Source: Chloroflexota bacterium
GTDB taxonomy: Bacteria > Chloroflexota > Anaerolineae > Anaerolineales > Villigracilaceae
Assembly (NCBI GenBank): GCA_016235425.1
Contig: JACRLC010000006.1
Span: 59,399 to 123,398 of the forward strand
DNA length: 64,000 nucleotides
Reading direction: 5' to 3'
In this document: in pieces, positions 46,381 to 55,574 of the stretch
Layout: the number at the start of each line of letters is the position of its first letter
How positions within the stretch are numbered: the stretch's first letter is position 1
Notes under the pieces: generated by a model
What the model was told of the DNA's origin: nothing
The model's database searches: none
The model's input: the letters and a program-made list of their open reading frames with translations, nothing else
Made by a program: the position numbers and the translations under genes

Positions 46381-47193
46381 TCATCCCCTGAATCTCGGAT
46401 ACGATCCCAGCACGCGCAGCATCAACGCGTATTCGCTGAGATGGTCGAGCGCTTTTTCAACATGCGCGTCTTTGAGTGAGCCGATGAAATCAATGTAAAA
46501 CAGATATTCCCATGGCTTGCCTTGCAAGGGACGCGATTCGATTTTGGTCAAGTCAATATCGCGCAGGGCGAACACACTCAATGCTTTGAACAACGCGCCT
46601 GGCTGATTCTTCAACGTGAAAACAATGGACGTCTTCGCTTCATTCCCATGGACAACTGGTTCCGTTTGGACAGCGAGAAAACGCGTGTAGTTTTCCGCGT
46701 TATCTTCAATCCCATCTTCGAGAATCTGCATCCCATACAATTCCGCCGCGCGGTGTGACGCAATCGCGGCCACATCGCGTGCACCGGATTCCTTGAGCAT
46801 CTTCACGCTTCCAGCCGTGTCGTAGACCTGTTCCGCTTTGATTCCATGACTCCGCAAATAGCCCGCGCATTGCCCCAGTGCCTGCGGATGGCTGATGGCC
46901 TTTTTGATATCCGCTTTTTGCACGCCTGGATTTGCAATCAAACAATGCCGCACGCGCAGAAGATACTCGCCAACGATGTGCAGATGATTCCGCAGGAGCA
47001 AATCATAATTTTGGTGGATGCTTCCCGCCAGGGAATTCTCGATCGGGATCAGGGCAGACTCGCACTCCCCCGAATTGACCGCATCGAAGGCCGCCTCAAA
47101 CGACTCGCAGGGTTGAGTCTCCACTTGTCCGAAGTAATTGAATACGGCTTGCTCGCTGTAAGCGCCGGGTTCGCCCTGGAATGCTACTTTCAT
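46381..47193 (-). CDS. pheA: Prephenate dehydratase
   Basis: Makes phenylpyruvate. 270 aa, no fused chorismate mutase. AFQGEPGAYSEQAVFNYFG, ALIPIENSLAGSIHQNYDLL, SHPQALGQCAGYL, ENYTRFLAV (catalytic Thr). C-terminal ACT domain with IESRPLQGKPWEYLFYIDF, the Phe-binding ESRP motif. Downstream of an aminotransferase that may finish phenylalanine. Confidence 0.97.
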   Translation of the reverse strand: MKVAFQGEPGAYSEQAVFNYFGQVETQPCESFEAAFDAVNSGECESALIPIENSLAGSIHQNYDLLLRNHLHIVGEYLLRVRHCLIANPGVQKADIKKAISHPQALGQCAGYLRSHGIKAEQVYDTAGSVKMLKESGARDVAAIASHRAAELYGMQILEDGIEDNAENYTRFLAVQTEPVVHGNEAKTSIVFTLKNQPGALFKALSVFALRDIDLTKIESRPLQGKPWEYLFYIDFIGSLKDAHVEKALDHLSEYALMLRVLGSYPRFRG

Positions 47194-47210
47194 TCAGATT
47201 CTCCTCAAAA

Positions 47211-47318
47211 TGGCGGCTTCCCTGGCCCAGCCTGCCAGGGCGGGGCGATACGCCACTCGCTTTCGCTCGCGGCTACTCAACCACCGACTGATTACTGAAC
47301 ACTGCTCACTGGTTACTG
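47211..47318. repeat. Half copy of the GGTTGAGTAG family plus 'ACTGATTACTG' repeat
   Basis: GGCGGCTTCCCTGGCCCAGCC...GGCTACTCAACCACCG, then CTGATTACTGAACACTGCTC between pheA and the aminotransferase. Confidence 0.7.
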
Positions 47319-48491
47319 TCTCTCGGCCCACTCAACGATCTTTCTGAATCCCGCCTCCACATCTTCGTCCGAGGCCGCGATGGACAGGCGGACGAAGCCT
47401 TCGCCTTGTTCGCCAAACGCGGAACCGGGGACGAGTCCCACGCTGGCTTCTTCGAGAATCCGTTCGCAAATCTCAACCGATGACATTTTCAGCGGACGGA
47501 AATCGAGGAAGAAGTAGAACGCACCTTGCGGCGGTGTGGCCAGTACCTTCCCGCTCTCCAGTTCGTGGGCAATTCGCAGGACCAGTTCGCGGCGGCGCGC
47601 GTAGGCGGCGCGCATGTTCGCGGTCGCTTGCTGGATTTCGGGATTGGTCAACGCGAAGGCGGCGGCTTTTTGGATGAAGGGCGCGACGCAGGTGATGGAG
47701 TTTTGACCTGCTTTCAGGGCATTCTCGATGACTTGTGTTGGCGCGGCGAGAAAGCCCACTCGCCAGCCTGTCATCGCGTAGGATTTAGATAGGCTATTGA
47801 TGATGAGTGTCCGTTCCTTGGCGCCGTCAAATGCCGCCGCGCAAGTGGGACGTTCGCTGTAATATAAGCTTCCATAGACTTCGTCGCTGACAATCCACAA
47901 GTCGTGGGCTTTGGCGAAATCCTGTAACTTCTGCAAATATTCGCGCGTGGGATACGCGCCGGTTGGGTTGGAAGGATAATTCAACACGATGACGCGCGTT
48001 TTCGGCGTGAGTGTTTTTTCCCATGATTCAAAATAGGGAATGAATCCATTTTCCGCAGGCGCAGGGACGCGAATGACATTTCCGCGCAACATGATGGCCA
48101 TGTTGGAATGTGTCGCCCACGACGGGTCGGGGACAAGCACATCATCACCCGGATTCAAAATGGATTGCATGGCGGTGTAATAGCCATGAATGCCGCCATG
48201 TGTCACCAGAATCTCGGAAGCGGGGTCGTAGGAGATGCCTTCGTCGCGAGTCAGTTTGGAAGCGATAGCCTGCCTGAGGTCCAGAAAGCCGCGGGAAGGG
48301 CCGTAGTGAGTCAACCCGCTTTGCATCGCTTTGAGGGCCGCATCCACCACCGCGGGCGGAGTCCCAAAATCCGGGTCGCCAACTTGAAGGCCGATGAGTT
48401 TGTGTCCGCTGGCTTTCATGGCGTTGATCTGGTCGGACATGGCGACGGTAGCCGATTGGCGGATGAGTTCGAATTGACGGTTGAGATTCAT
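47313..48491 (-). CDS. Class I/II PLP aminotransferase (aspartate/prephenate-type)
   Basis: 392 aa from MNLNRQFELIRQSATVAMSDQI (start 48491; the longer frame reads back over the divergent promoter). KLIGLQVGDPDFGTPP, NYPSNPTGAYP, DEVYGSLYY, and PLP lysine in INSLSKSYAMTGWRVGF (~residue 240). This is the AspC-1b subgroup, which includes aspartate and prephenate aminotransferases. Next to pheA an aromatic role is attractive. It could also be the missing 2-aminoadipate aminotransferase (LysN) of the lysine pathway, since no other candidate is in the window. Confidence 0.88.
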   Translation of the reverse strand: MNLNRQFELIRQSATVAMSDQINAMKASGHKLIGLQVGDPDFGTPPAVVDAALKAMQSGLTHYGPSRGFLDLRQAIASKLTRDEGISYDPASEILVTHGGIHGYYTAMQSILNPGDDVLVPDPSWATHSNMAIMLRGNVIRVPAPAENGFIPYFESWEKTLTPKTRVIVLNYPSNPTGAYPTREYLQKLQDFAKAHDLWIVSDEVYGSLYYSERPTCAAAFDGAKERTLIINSLSKSYAMTGWRVGFLAAPTQVIENALKAGQNSITCVAPFIQKAAAFALTNPEIQQATANMRAAYARRRELVLRIAHELESGKVLATPPQGAFYFFLDFRPLKMSSVEICERILEEASVGLVPGSAFGEQGEGFVRLSIAASDEDVEAGFRKIVEWAERQ

Positions 48492-48530
48492 GGTTGAGTC
48501 CGTTTTGTAAAATTTCCGCATTATACACCG

Positions 48531-48559
48531 TTGACGACATAAAACCTGAGTGGTATAGT
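48531..48559 (+). promoter_or_regulatory. Promoter of the aspartokinase operon
   Basis: TTGACG, 17 nt, TATAGT, then TGCGCCCAATT and ATG of the leader. A divergent -10 (TATAAT on the minus strand, 48520-48525) for the aminotransferase gene overlaps it. Confidence 0.85.
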
Positions 48560-48570
48560 TGCGCCCAATT

Positions 48571-48654
48571 ATGAACAAGCACGGCTTGGGTACCATGTCC
48601 ATGACTACTACCTCCCGGATTCCCCGTGAGGCATTTGTGGTTGGTCAAAGGTAG
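48571..48654 (+). CDS. Threonine/methionine-rich leader peptide
   Basis: 27 codons, starting MNKHGLGTMSMTTTSRIPRE and ending VVGQR. Thr at 8, 12, 13, 14; Met at 9 and 11; Ile at 17, all products of the aspartate pathway downstream. The bases CCGTGAGGC (48624-48632) just past the Thr run match exactly the complement of GCCTCACGG (48686-48694) in the terminator, giving a 9-bp antiterminator. A stall at Thr12-14 leaves that segment free. Analogous in logic to enterobacterial thrL. Confidence 0.82.
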   Translation: MNKHGLGTMSMTTTSRIPREAFVVGQR

Positions 48655-48683
48655 CCGAAGCTTAGGTTATATCAGGACACACA

Positions 48684-48707
48684 ACGCCTCACGGAAACGT
48701 GGGGCGT
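48684..48707 (+). terminator. Attenuator terminator of the aspartokinase operon
   Basis: 10-bp stem ACGCCTCACG/CGTGGGGCGT with one U-G pair, GAAA loop, TTTTTG. Ends 66 nt before lysC. Confidence 0.88.
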
Positions 48708-48773
48708 TTTTGTTTACCAAGACGGTTAAACACAAAGGACCTTCGTGTTTAAAAATTCTTCAAGGAGAATCCT

Positions 48774-50207
48774 ATGCCAGAATTAAACAAAACGCTCGTT
48801 ATGAAATTTGGTGGGACATCGGTTGGGACTGCGGACGCGATGGGGAAGGCCGCGCAAATCGTGAAGGGTGCGCGCAAGGACTGGCCGCGCGTGGTGGTTG
48901 TGACTTCGGCAATTTCGGGCGCGACCAATCTCCTGCTCGACAGCGCCGCGCAGGCTGCGCAAGGGAATTTGCAAACCTTGATGGACGCCGAAAAATCATT
49001 GCTTGCAAATCACGAGAAAATCATCGAAGCGCAAGTGACCAGCCCCGAACGCCGCGCGGAGTTGAAGGAGAAAGTCAAATCTCTTGTCAGTGACTTTGGC
49101 AGTTTGTGCCGCGCGATTGCTGTGCTGGGTGAGGCCAGCCCGCGCGCGTTGGACGCGGCCGCATCGCTGGGGGAGCGGATGAGCGTGTACGTGCTGGCGG
49201 GGGTGATCGAATCGGTTGGTGTTTCGGCGCAGGCGATTGAGTCAACCGAGTTGGTTGTGACCAACGCGCATTTCCAGAACGCGCATCCCGATTTTGACGC
49301 AACGCGCGAACGGACGCTCTCGAAGTTGGTTCCGATTTTTGAGAAGGATATCGTTCCGGTCACGACCGGTTTCATCGGCGCGACGCCCGATGGAATCATC
49401 ACCACGTTGGGACGCGGGGGAAGCGATTATTCAGCCGCTATTCTTGGCGCGGTTCTTCCTGCAAATGAAGTCTGGATTTGGACAGATGTGGACGGCATCA
49501 TGACTACAGATCCGCGCATTGTGAAAGAGGCGCGCACGTTATCCGAAATCACCTATAACGAAGTTGCCGAACTTGCTTATTACGGCGCGAAGGTCTTGCA
49601 CCCGAAAACGATTCGACCCGTTGTCGAAGCGGGCATCGGACTTCGCATCTGCAACACGTTCAACCCGTCGCATCCCGGCACGCGGCTGATTGCGAACACA
49701 CCGTCGAATGGGAAACCGCACAACGGCGGACAAGTCGTCAAAGCCGTGACAGCCATTCGCAAGCAGAGGCTTGTGACCATCGAAGGCCGCGGTATGCTGG
49801 GCGTTCCCGGCGTGGCGGCGCGCGCTTTCTCGGCGGTTGCATCCACTGGCACGAGCGTTCCGTTAATTACGCAGGCATCTTCGGAACAATCCATTTGTTT
49901 TGCCGTGCCGAGCGAAACCGCCGCGCCCATCCTCTCTGCCTTGCAAAATGTATTTGCCAGCGAAATCGAAGACGAAGACATTGACCGTGTTTGGATGACG
50001 GAGGATGTTTCGATCATCACCGTCGTTGGCGTGGGGATGCGTCACACACCCGGAGTGGCGGGACAGGTGTTTTCACAGCTTGGAAGAAATAACACAAATG
50101 TATTAGCCATCGCGCAGGGATCGTCGGAAGTGTCCATCAGCATGGTTGTGGATGCGGATGATACGGAAGCTGCGGTGAAGGCTTTGCATGAGTTGATAGT
50201 CAATTAA
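48774..50207 (+). CDS. lysC: Aspartokinase
   Basis: Phosphorylates aspartate for Thr, Met and Ile (lysine is made by another route here). 477 aa. VMKFGGTSVGTADAM, TTLGRGGSDYSAA, TDVDGIMTTDPR, YYGAKVLHPKTI. Two ACT domains follow from ~residue 320 (VTIEGRGMLGVPGVAARAFSA; IITVVGVGMRHTPGVAGQVF). The architecture resembles the threonine-inhibited type. AAGGAG lies upstream of ATG 48774. Confidence 0.95.
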   Translation: MPELNKTLVMKFGGTSVGTADAMGKAAQIVKGARKDWPRVVVVTSAISGATNLLLDSAAQAAQGNLQTLMDAEKSLLANHEKIIEAQVTSPERRAELKEKVKSLVSDFGSLCRAIAVLGEASPRALDAAASLGERMSVYVLAGVIESVGVSAQAIESTELVVTNAHFQNAHPDFDATRERTLSKLVPIFEKDIVPVTTGFIGATPDGIITTLGRGGSDYSAAILGAVLPANEVWIWTDVDGIMTTDPRIVKEARTLSEITYNEVAELAYYGAKVLHPKTIRPVVEAGIGLRICNTFNPSHPGTRLIANTPSNGKPHNGGQVVKAVTAIRKQRLVTIEGRGMLGVPGVAARAFSAVASTGTSVPLITQASSEQSICFAVPSETAAPILSALQNVFASEIEDEDIDRVWMTEDVSIITVVGVGMRHTPGVAGQVFSQLGRNNTNVLAIAQGSSEVSISMVVDADDTEAAVKALHELIVN

Positions 50208-50211
50208 AACC

Positions 50212-50375
50212 CTGGTGGTCGAGTAGTCCTGAGCGTTTTTCCCTGCACCGAACGCAGGACCGTGTGCGAAGGACGTATCGAGACCACCAATCACTACCAA
50301 CTTGTAATTTCAAGTTTAGTTTTTATTGATGGTTTCGATACGCCCCGACGAACACGGGGCTACTCAACCATCGGA
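50212..50375. repeat. Long inverted repeat between lysC and asd
   Basis: GGTTGAGTAG-family copy (CTGGTGGTCGAGTAGTCCTG ... GGGGCTACTCAACCATCGG) with a nested CCTGCACCGAACGCAGG hairpin, closest to the 35115 copy. Confidence 0.85.
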
Positions 50376-50400
50376 ATATAATTAAAAAGGAGTCCTCATC

Positions 50401-51450
50401 ATGAAACAAATCCCCGTAGCAATTCTTGGCGCGACAGGTTCTGTCGGCCAGCGCTTCATCTCGCTGCTCGATCAGCACCCGTGGTTCAAAGTCGTCGCGC
50501 TGGCCGCCTCCGACCGTTCCATTGGGCAGGTCTATTCAAAAGCATGCCGCTGGGTGCTCGCGGAGCCGATGCCCGCTTGGGCGCGTGACGTGGTCATCGT
50601 CTCCGCCGCGCCCGAATCAATCGAAGCCAGAATCGTTTTCTCCGCCCTTCCCGCCGAGCTTGCCAAAGACCTCGAGCCGCAATTTGCAAAGGCGGGCTTC
50701 GCGGTTTGCTCGAACGCCTCCTCTTATCGCCGCGCGGAGGATGTGCCCTTGCTCCTCCCCGAAGTCAACGCGGATCACATCGCGCTCGTCAGAGAGCAGC
50801 GCAGGATTCGCGGCTGGAGCGGCTGCATCACAACCAACCCCAACTGCACGAGCACGGGGCTCACCATCGCGCTCAAGGCCCTCGATGATGCGTTTGGCGT
50901 GAAGAAAGTTTTCGCGGTTTCGCTTCAGGCGCTTTCCGGCGCGGGCTATCCCGGCGTCTCTTCGATGGACATCAACGACAACGTCATCCCCTACATCGGC
51001 GGCGAAGAGGACAAGGTGGAATGGGAGCCGCGCAAGATGCTCGGCAAACTCAACAGCCACAAGATTGATTTGGCCGATATCCAATTTTCCGCGCACACGA
51101 ATCGCGTTGCAGTGATTGACGGCCATACCGTGTGTGCCAGTGTGGAAATGACGCATCCCGTCTCCCCCGAAGTTGCCGCGCGTGCGATGAGCAGTTTCCA
51201 GGCCCACGCTTCTGCGCGCGGCCTGCCCTCCGCGCCGAATCCCGTCATCGTCCTCCGCGATGAATCGGATCGCCCCCAGCCGCGCCTCGACCGCATGACC
51301 GGCCGCGGCATGACCACCGTCGTTGGGCGTGTGCGTCCCGACCCGCTCTTCCATTTGAAGTTCGTCGTGCTTTCCCACAACACCATCCGCGGCGCGGCGG
51401 GCGGTTCGATCTACAATGCCGAGTTGCTCGTGAGCGAGGGTTTGTTATAA
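50401..51450 (+). CDS. asd: Aspartate-semialdehyde dehydrogenase, archaeal/fungal-type
   Basis: 349 aa. AILGATGSVGQRFISLLDQHPWF is the NADP fold. Catalytic Cys in ITTNPNCTSTGLTIALKAL (~residue 147). LQALSGAGYPGVSSMDINDNVIPYIGGEEDKVEWE is the archaeal/fungal form rather than the enterobacterial one. AAAAAGGAGTCCTCATC precedes the start. Confidence 0.95.
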   Translation: MKQIPVAILGATGSVGQRFISLLDQHPWFKVVALAASDRSIGQVYSKACRWVLAEPMPAWARDVVIVSAAPESIEARIVFSALPAELAKDLEPQFAKAGFAVCSNASSYRRAEDVPLLLPEVNADHIALVREQRRIRGWSGCITTNPNCTSTGLTIALKALDDAFGVKKVFAVSLQALSGAGYPGVSSMDINDNVIPYIGGEEDKVEWEPRKMLGKLNSHKIDLADIQFSAHTNRVAVIDGHTVCASVEMTHPVSPEVAARAMSSFQAHASARGLPSAPNPVIVLRDESDRPQPRLDRMTGRGMTTVVGRVRPDPLFHLKFVVLSHNTIRGAAGGSIYNAELLVSEGLL

Positions 51451-51459
51451 AATCAGGAT

Positions 51460-52605
51460 ATGCTTCGTCAAATCTTCCGCGAAAAATTTGGACACACCCC
51501 CGCGCATATTGCCCGTGCGCCGGGGCGTGTTAATTTACTCGGCGAACACGTGGACTACAACGACGGATTCGTCCTGCCCGCCGCGATTGACCGCGCGACG
51601 TACATTGCCTTTTCACCGGCGACAGCGCCTCACACCGCCCTGTGGTCTGTGGACTACGCCGAGGAGGCAGTTTTCTCCCCGGAAAATTTACCTGCCAAAC
51701 CCGGCCCCGATTGGGCGCGTTACCCCGCGGGCGTGATGTGGGCGTTGAACGAAGCCGGACTCGCCACGCCCAACATGCAAGCCGTCTTCACATCCGATGT
51801 GCCGCGCGGCGCGGGCTTGAGTTCGTCCGCTTCGGTGGAGATGGCGTTCGCGGTCGCGTGGATGACTCTCGGCGGCTGGAAAGTGCCGCCGATGGGTTTG
51901 GCCTTGATCTGCCAGCGCGCCGAAAACAAATACGTCGGCGTCAATTGCGGGATCATGGATCAGTTCGCTTCGGCGTGCGGACAAAAAGACAGGTTGATGC
52001 TCCTCGATTGCAGGTCGCTCGAATATCAGGCCCTGCCTTTGCCGGAAGATGTGGCCATCGTCGTTGCGGATACGTCCGTGCGGCGCTCGCTGGCGGCCAG
52101 CGCGTACAATGACCGCCGCGCGGCGTGCGAGGAAGCCGTGCGAATCCTGAAAGAGGTTTTGCCGGAGATCACCGCCCTGCGCGATGTGAGCGTGGATGAG
52201 TTCAATCGCTTTGCAAATAAGCTGCCAGCGGAGGTTGAAAAACGCGCGCGGCACGTCGTTGAAGAAATTGCGCGCACAAAGCTCGCGGTTGAATTGTTGC
52301 AAAAGGGGGATGTGGCTGGCTTCGGGGATTTGATGAACGACTGCCACGCCAGCCTGCGCGATTTGTACGAAGTGTCCATCCCTGAACTGGATGTGATGGC
52401 GCGCGTGGCGCAGTCTCTTGAAGGGTGTTATGGGGCGCGTTTAACGGGAGCAGGTTTCGGGGGGTGTGTTGCGTCGCTGGTGAAACAGGACTGTGTCGAA
52501 GCGTTTGCGAAAAATCTTTTAACGGGATACGAGTCGGGGACGGGACTTCATCCAGAAATTTATATTTGCGAAGCCTCAGACGGCGCGGGGCTGGTGGAGG
52601 GCTGA
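51460..52605 (+). CDS. galK: Galactokinase
   Basis: GHMP kinase, 381 aa. [26 protein letters not shown] is the galactokinase signature (~residue 20), [18 protein letters not shown] the ATP loop (~112), [12 protein letters not shown] carries the catalytic Asp, and [17 protein letters not shown] the third motif. Starts 9 nt after asd and may be co-transcribed with it. Other Leloir genes are not in the window. Confidence 0.95.
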   Translation: MLRQIFREKFGHTPAHIARAPGRVNLLGEHVDYNDGFVLPAAIDRATYIAFSPATAPHTALWSVDYAEEAVFSPENLPAKPGPDWARYPAGVMWALNEAGLATPNMQAVFTSDVPRGAGLSSSASVEMAFAVAWMTLGGWKVPPMGLALICQRAENKYVGVNCGIMDQFASACGQKDRLMLLDCRSLEYQALPLPEDVAIVVADTSVRRSLAASAYNDRRAACEEAVRILKEVLPEITALRDVSVDEFNRFANKLPAEVEKRARHVVEEIARTKLAVELLQKGDVAGFGDLMNDCHASLRDLYEVSIPELDVMARVAQSLEGCYGARLTGAGFGGCVASLVKQDCVEAFAKNLLTGYESGTGLHPEIYICEASDGAGLVEG

Positions 52606-52606
52606 C

Positions 52607-53482
52607 ATGTTTGGAGGCATCGAAGGCGGCGGAACGAAATTTGTGTGCGCGGTTGGGACGGGCCCAGATGACATTCACGCGGAAACGCGTTTCCCGACGA
52701 CTTCGCCCGCAGAAACGCTGGACAAGGCAATCGCGTTCTTCAAGGAGCACGGCGCGCTCGATGCAATCGGTGTGGCCTGCTTTGGCCCGCTCGACCCGAA
52801 CCCAGCGTCATCGAAGTTTGGCCGCATCATGCCGACGCCGAAGGAGGGTTGGACGAATGCTGATGTGGTCGGCGCGCTGCGCTCTGCTTTTGACCTGCCA
52901 ATTGGTTTCGATACCGACGTGAACGGCGCGGCGCTGGGGGAGCGGCGCTGGGGCGCGGCGAAGGGACTCGATACGTTTGTCTATTTGACGATTGGCACGG
53001 GCATCGGCGGCGGCGGGCTGGTCAACGGCAGGCTCATGCACGGACTGATCCACCCGGAGATGGGGCACATCCTTTTGCCGCATGATCGTGCGTGCGATCC
53101 GTTTGATGGTGTTTGTCCATTTCACGGGGATTGTTTTGAAGGGTTGGCTTCTGGTGTTGCAATGGAGAAGCGTTGGGGCCGGCGCGCGGAAACACTTCCA
53201 TCCGGGCATCCCGCCTGGGAACTGGAAGCGCATTACATTGCGCTGGCGTTGTCGAATTATGTTTTGACTCTTTCGCCTCAACGCATCGTGCTTGGCGGAG
53301 GCGTGGCGGGACAGGCTCACCTTTTCCCGCTCATTCAAAGAAAGGTGCAGGAGATTTTGAACGGTTACGTTCAATCGCCGAAGGTGCTGGGTGAGATCGG
53401 CGATTACATCGTCCCGGCTGAATTGGGTGGGCGTGCGGGTGTGTTGGGCGCGATTGCACTGGCTGAACTGGCGTCGACGTAA
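52607..53482 (+). CDS. ROK-family fructokinase
   Basis: 291 aa. [15 protein letters not shown] phosphate loop, [35 protein letters not shown], and a zinc site [35 protein letters not shown], the pattern of the fructokinase (ScrK/GmuE) branch. One nt after galK, so coupled. Its 3' end overlaps the convergent FmdE-like gene by 79 nt. Confidence 0.9.
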   Translation: MFGGIEGGGTKFVCAVGTGPDDIHAETRFPTTSPAETLDKAIAFFKEHGALDAIGVACFGPLDPNPASSKFGRIMPTPKEGWTNADVVGALRSAFDLPIGFDTDVNGAALGERRWGAAKGLDTFVYLTIGTGIGGGGLVNGRLMHGLIHPEMGHILLPHDRACDPFDGVCPFHGDCFEGLASGVAMEKRWGRRAETLPSGHPAWELEAHYIALALSNYVLTLSPQRIVLGGGVAGQAHLFPLIQRKVQEILNGYVQSPKVLGEIGDYIVPAELGGRAGVLGAIALAELAST

Positions 53483-54045
53483 TATGCACTCCCCGCGCAG
53501 GCGCGGCAAAAAGTGATTCCGTTTTGGATCACTTCGCGCTGGTTGATGATCTCGTCGCCGCATTGGGAACAGGCCGCCTTCAATCCCTCTTTGCTGATGA
53601 TCGACTCCAGCGGCGTGCTCAAACATACGGACTGATAATTCAGCAGTTCATTTGTCGGTAACTGCTGGTATCCCGCCAAATATGCCTCCCAATTATTCTT
53701 GATTTCATTCTGCGATAGGATTGCCAGTTCGCGTGAGTTTGAACGCGGAAGAATCCGCGCGGCTTTTCCTGTTTGTGTATCAACGAAGGTCGCGGCCACT
53801 TTGCCGTAATCTTCGATCCGCAGGGTGCGCCGACCCGGCCAGCAGCCGGTGGCCGCGAAAATGCCGTCCAGCAGACAGCCGTCCGTCTCGGCGATGACCA
53901 GCAGTCTTTTGTCCGCGCGCGGCAGGTTCAATCCCAAAATTTCCCCGGCGTACATTCCCATCCGCACGCCCAGCACTTGCTTTGGGCAAAGTCGTTTGTG
54001 GAGTGATGCGCTCTTTTGCAGGGTGCTTTCAAACTTGGTCATCAT
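53404..54045 (-). CDS. FmdE-family protein with C-terminal zinc finger
   Basis: 213 aa. [28 protein letters not shown] is the FmdE/formylmethanofuran-dehydrogenase-E motif with metal-binding Cys/His. [37 protein letters not shown] follows. The C-terminus has CSQCGDEI and FCRACAG, a TraR/DksA-like zinc ribbon. Usually linked to molybdenum enzymes, but exact role unknown. Two adjacent ATGs (54045, 54042) follow GAGG. The end runs antisense into the ROK kinase gene. Confidence 0.85.
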   Translation of the reverse strand: MMTKFESTLQKSASLHKRLCPKQVLGVRMGMYAGEILGLNLPRADKRLLVIAETDGCLLDGIFAATGCWPGRRTLRIEDYGKVAATFVDTQTGKAARILPRSNSRELAILSQNEIKNNWEAYLAGYQQLPTNELLNYQSVCLSTPLESIISKEGLKAACSQCGDEIINQREVIQNGITFCRACAGSAYYVDASSASAIAPNTPARPPNSAGTM

Positions 54046-54143
54046 GGCCTCAGGGTTTCCAGGAATAACCCGATTGTAAGCCAAAGATTTTCGATTCTTG
54101 CAAGTTGAGAGTGATTTCTTGTAGAATAATAGTGGAGGCGAAA

Positions 54144-54866
54144 ATGAAGGACCTGCTTTATCGCTCGGTCTCTGCAGGGTTCCAGGCCTTCATTTGGGGC
54201 GGGGAGATTGTTGATCAGGAGTACCTTCCCAAACAAGGCCCGGCCATCCTTGTTGCAAATCACCTCGGCGCCCTGGGACCGATTGCTGTGACAGCCAGTG
54301 TGCCGCATAGGCTGCATCCGTGGATCGCATCCGCCATGATGGATGCAAAACTGGCCCCTGAATATCTTCGCTTGGATTTCGTTGAAAAGGAAATGCACCT
54401 GCCCAAACCGTTCAGCCTCTGGGTGGCAACAGCAATATCGAAGGTCTCCGTTCCGCTGTTCAAGAAATTGGACTGTATACCGGTGTTTCCTTGTCCAGAT
54501 GATTTTCACCTTACTTTCGAGCGGAGTCTGGATTTGCTGGTTCAAAACGCATTCCTGCTAATCTTCCCCGAAGACCCGGATCGGCCAATGGATCCACGTT
54601 TTGGGATGAGGCCCTTTAAAAAAGGTTTTGCGCGTCTTGGTGAGGTATACTTTCAGCGCACCGGAAGGTGTCTTCGGTTTTATCCACTGGCCGTGCATGG
54701 TGAGACGCGTTACGTGCAGGTGGGCAAAAGACCGATCACCTATAATCCTTATGCCCCACTTGCGAATGAGCGTGTGCGGATCAAAAACCTCCTCGAAATG
54801 ATGATCCACGAAATGATACTTAGAAAGAGCGGCGACTCGTACTTGGGAGTCCCATTGCCGCATTAG
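54144..54866 (+). CDS. PlsC-like acyltransferase
   Basis: 240 aa from MKDLLYRSVSAGFQAF (GGAGGCGAAA-ATG). Lysophospholipid acyltransferase family: a NHLGALGP motif stands where NHxxxxD is usual, followed by IFPEDPDRPMDP where FPEGxR is usual. The catalytic Asp of HX4D is replaced by Gly-Pro, so activity or substrate may differ. Divergent from the FmdE-like gene and 6 nt ahead of azlC. Confidence 0.75.
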   Translation: MKDLLYRSVSAGFQAFIWGGEIVDQEYLPKQGPAILVANHLGALGPIAVTASVPHRLHPWIASAMMDAKLAPEYLRLDFVEKEMHLPKPFSLWVATAISKVSVPLFKKLDCIPVFPCPDDFHLTFERSLDLLVQNAFLLIFPEDPDRPMDPRFGMRPFKKGFARLGEVYFQRTGRCLRFYPLAVHGETRYVQVGKRPITYNPYAPLANERVRIKNLLEMMIHEMILRKSGDSYLGVPLPH

Positions 54867-54872
54867 GAGACT

Positions 54873-55574
54873 ATGTCTCAAAATAGAGCCTCTTTTTGGG
54901 CGGGAGTCCGCGCTGAACTCCCGCTTTTGATTGGTGGTTTTCCCTTCGGCATGATCTACGGCGCGCTGGCGCTCAATGCCGGGTTGTCCATCGTTGCCGC
55001 GCAATTGATGTCATCCATCATATTTGCCGGTTCCGCGCAATTTGTGGCGGCTCAACTCGTCCACGAAGCCGCGCCGGTCTTCGTCATTGTGTTGACGATT
55101 GCCGTCGTAAACTTGCGGCACATGCTGTACAGCGCGTCGCTTGCGCCTTTTCTCAAAGAGTTGCCGCTCAGGTGGAAGGTTTTGCTTTCCTACCTTCTGA
55201 CAGATGAAGCCTACGCCCCGACCATCATCAGGTACGAAGCGGAGGGTGCCACCCCGTCCGGTCATTTCTTTTTGCTTGGCGCGGGACTTGCGCTCTGGTT
55301 CGATTGGCAGGTGAGCACCGCACTGGGAATTTTCCTGGGCGCGGCCATCCCGGATTCCTGGTCACTGGATTTTGCATTGCCGTTGACCTTCATCGCGATG
55401 GTTGTGCCGGTGCTCAAGAACCGTCCCCTTGTCATGTCGGCTTTATCTGCGGGACTGGTCGCATTGCTGGCTTATGACCTGCCGTTCAAACTCGGTCTCA
55501 TCCTCGCGGCGCTGACCGGCATCACAGTTGGGACAATTTTGGAGGGACGCAAATCCCCAAAGGGGGCGCTGTGA
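54873..55574 (+). CDS. azlC: AzlC-family branched-chain amino acid exporter, large subunit
   Basis: 233 aa polytopic membrane protein. GVRAELPLLIGGFPFGMIYGALAL, FAGSAQFVAAQLV, AVVNLRHMLYSASLAPFLK and LLTDEAYA are family hallmarks. Forms the LIV-E/AzlCD exporter with the following small subunit. GTG start of azlD overlaps its stop. Confidence 0.95.
   Translation: MSQNRASFWAGVRAELPLLIGGFPFGMIYGALALNAGLSIVAAQLMSSIIFAGSAQFVAAQLVHEAAPVFVIVLTIAVVNLRHMLYSASLAPFLKELPLRWKVLLSYLLTDEAYAPTIIRYEAEGATPSGHFFLLGAGLALWFDWQVSTALGIFLGAAIPDSWSLDFALPLTFIAMVVPVLKNRPLVMSALSAGLVALLAYDLPFKLGLILAALTGITVGTILEGRKSPKGAL

Noticed and set aside
48492..48602. Upstream start for the aminotransferase at 48602
   Set aside because: It would place the N-terminus across the divergent promoter and leader; family start is at 48491.
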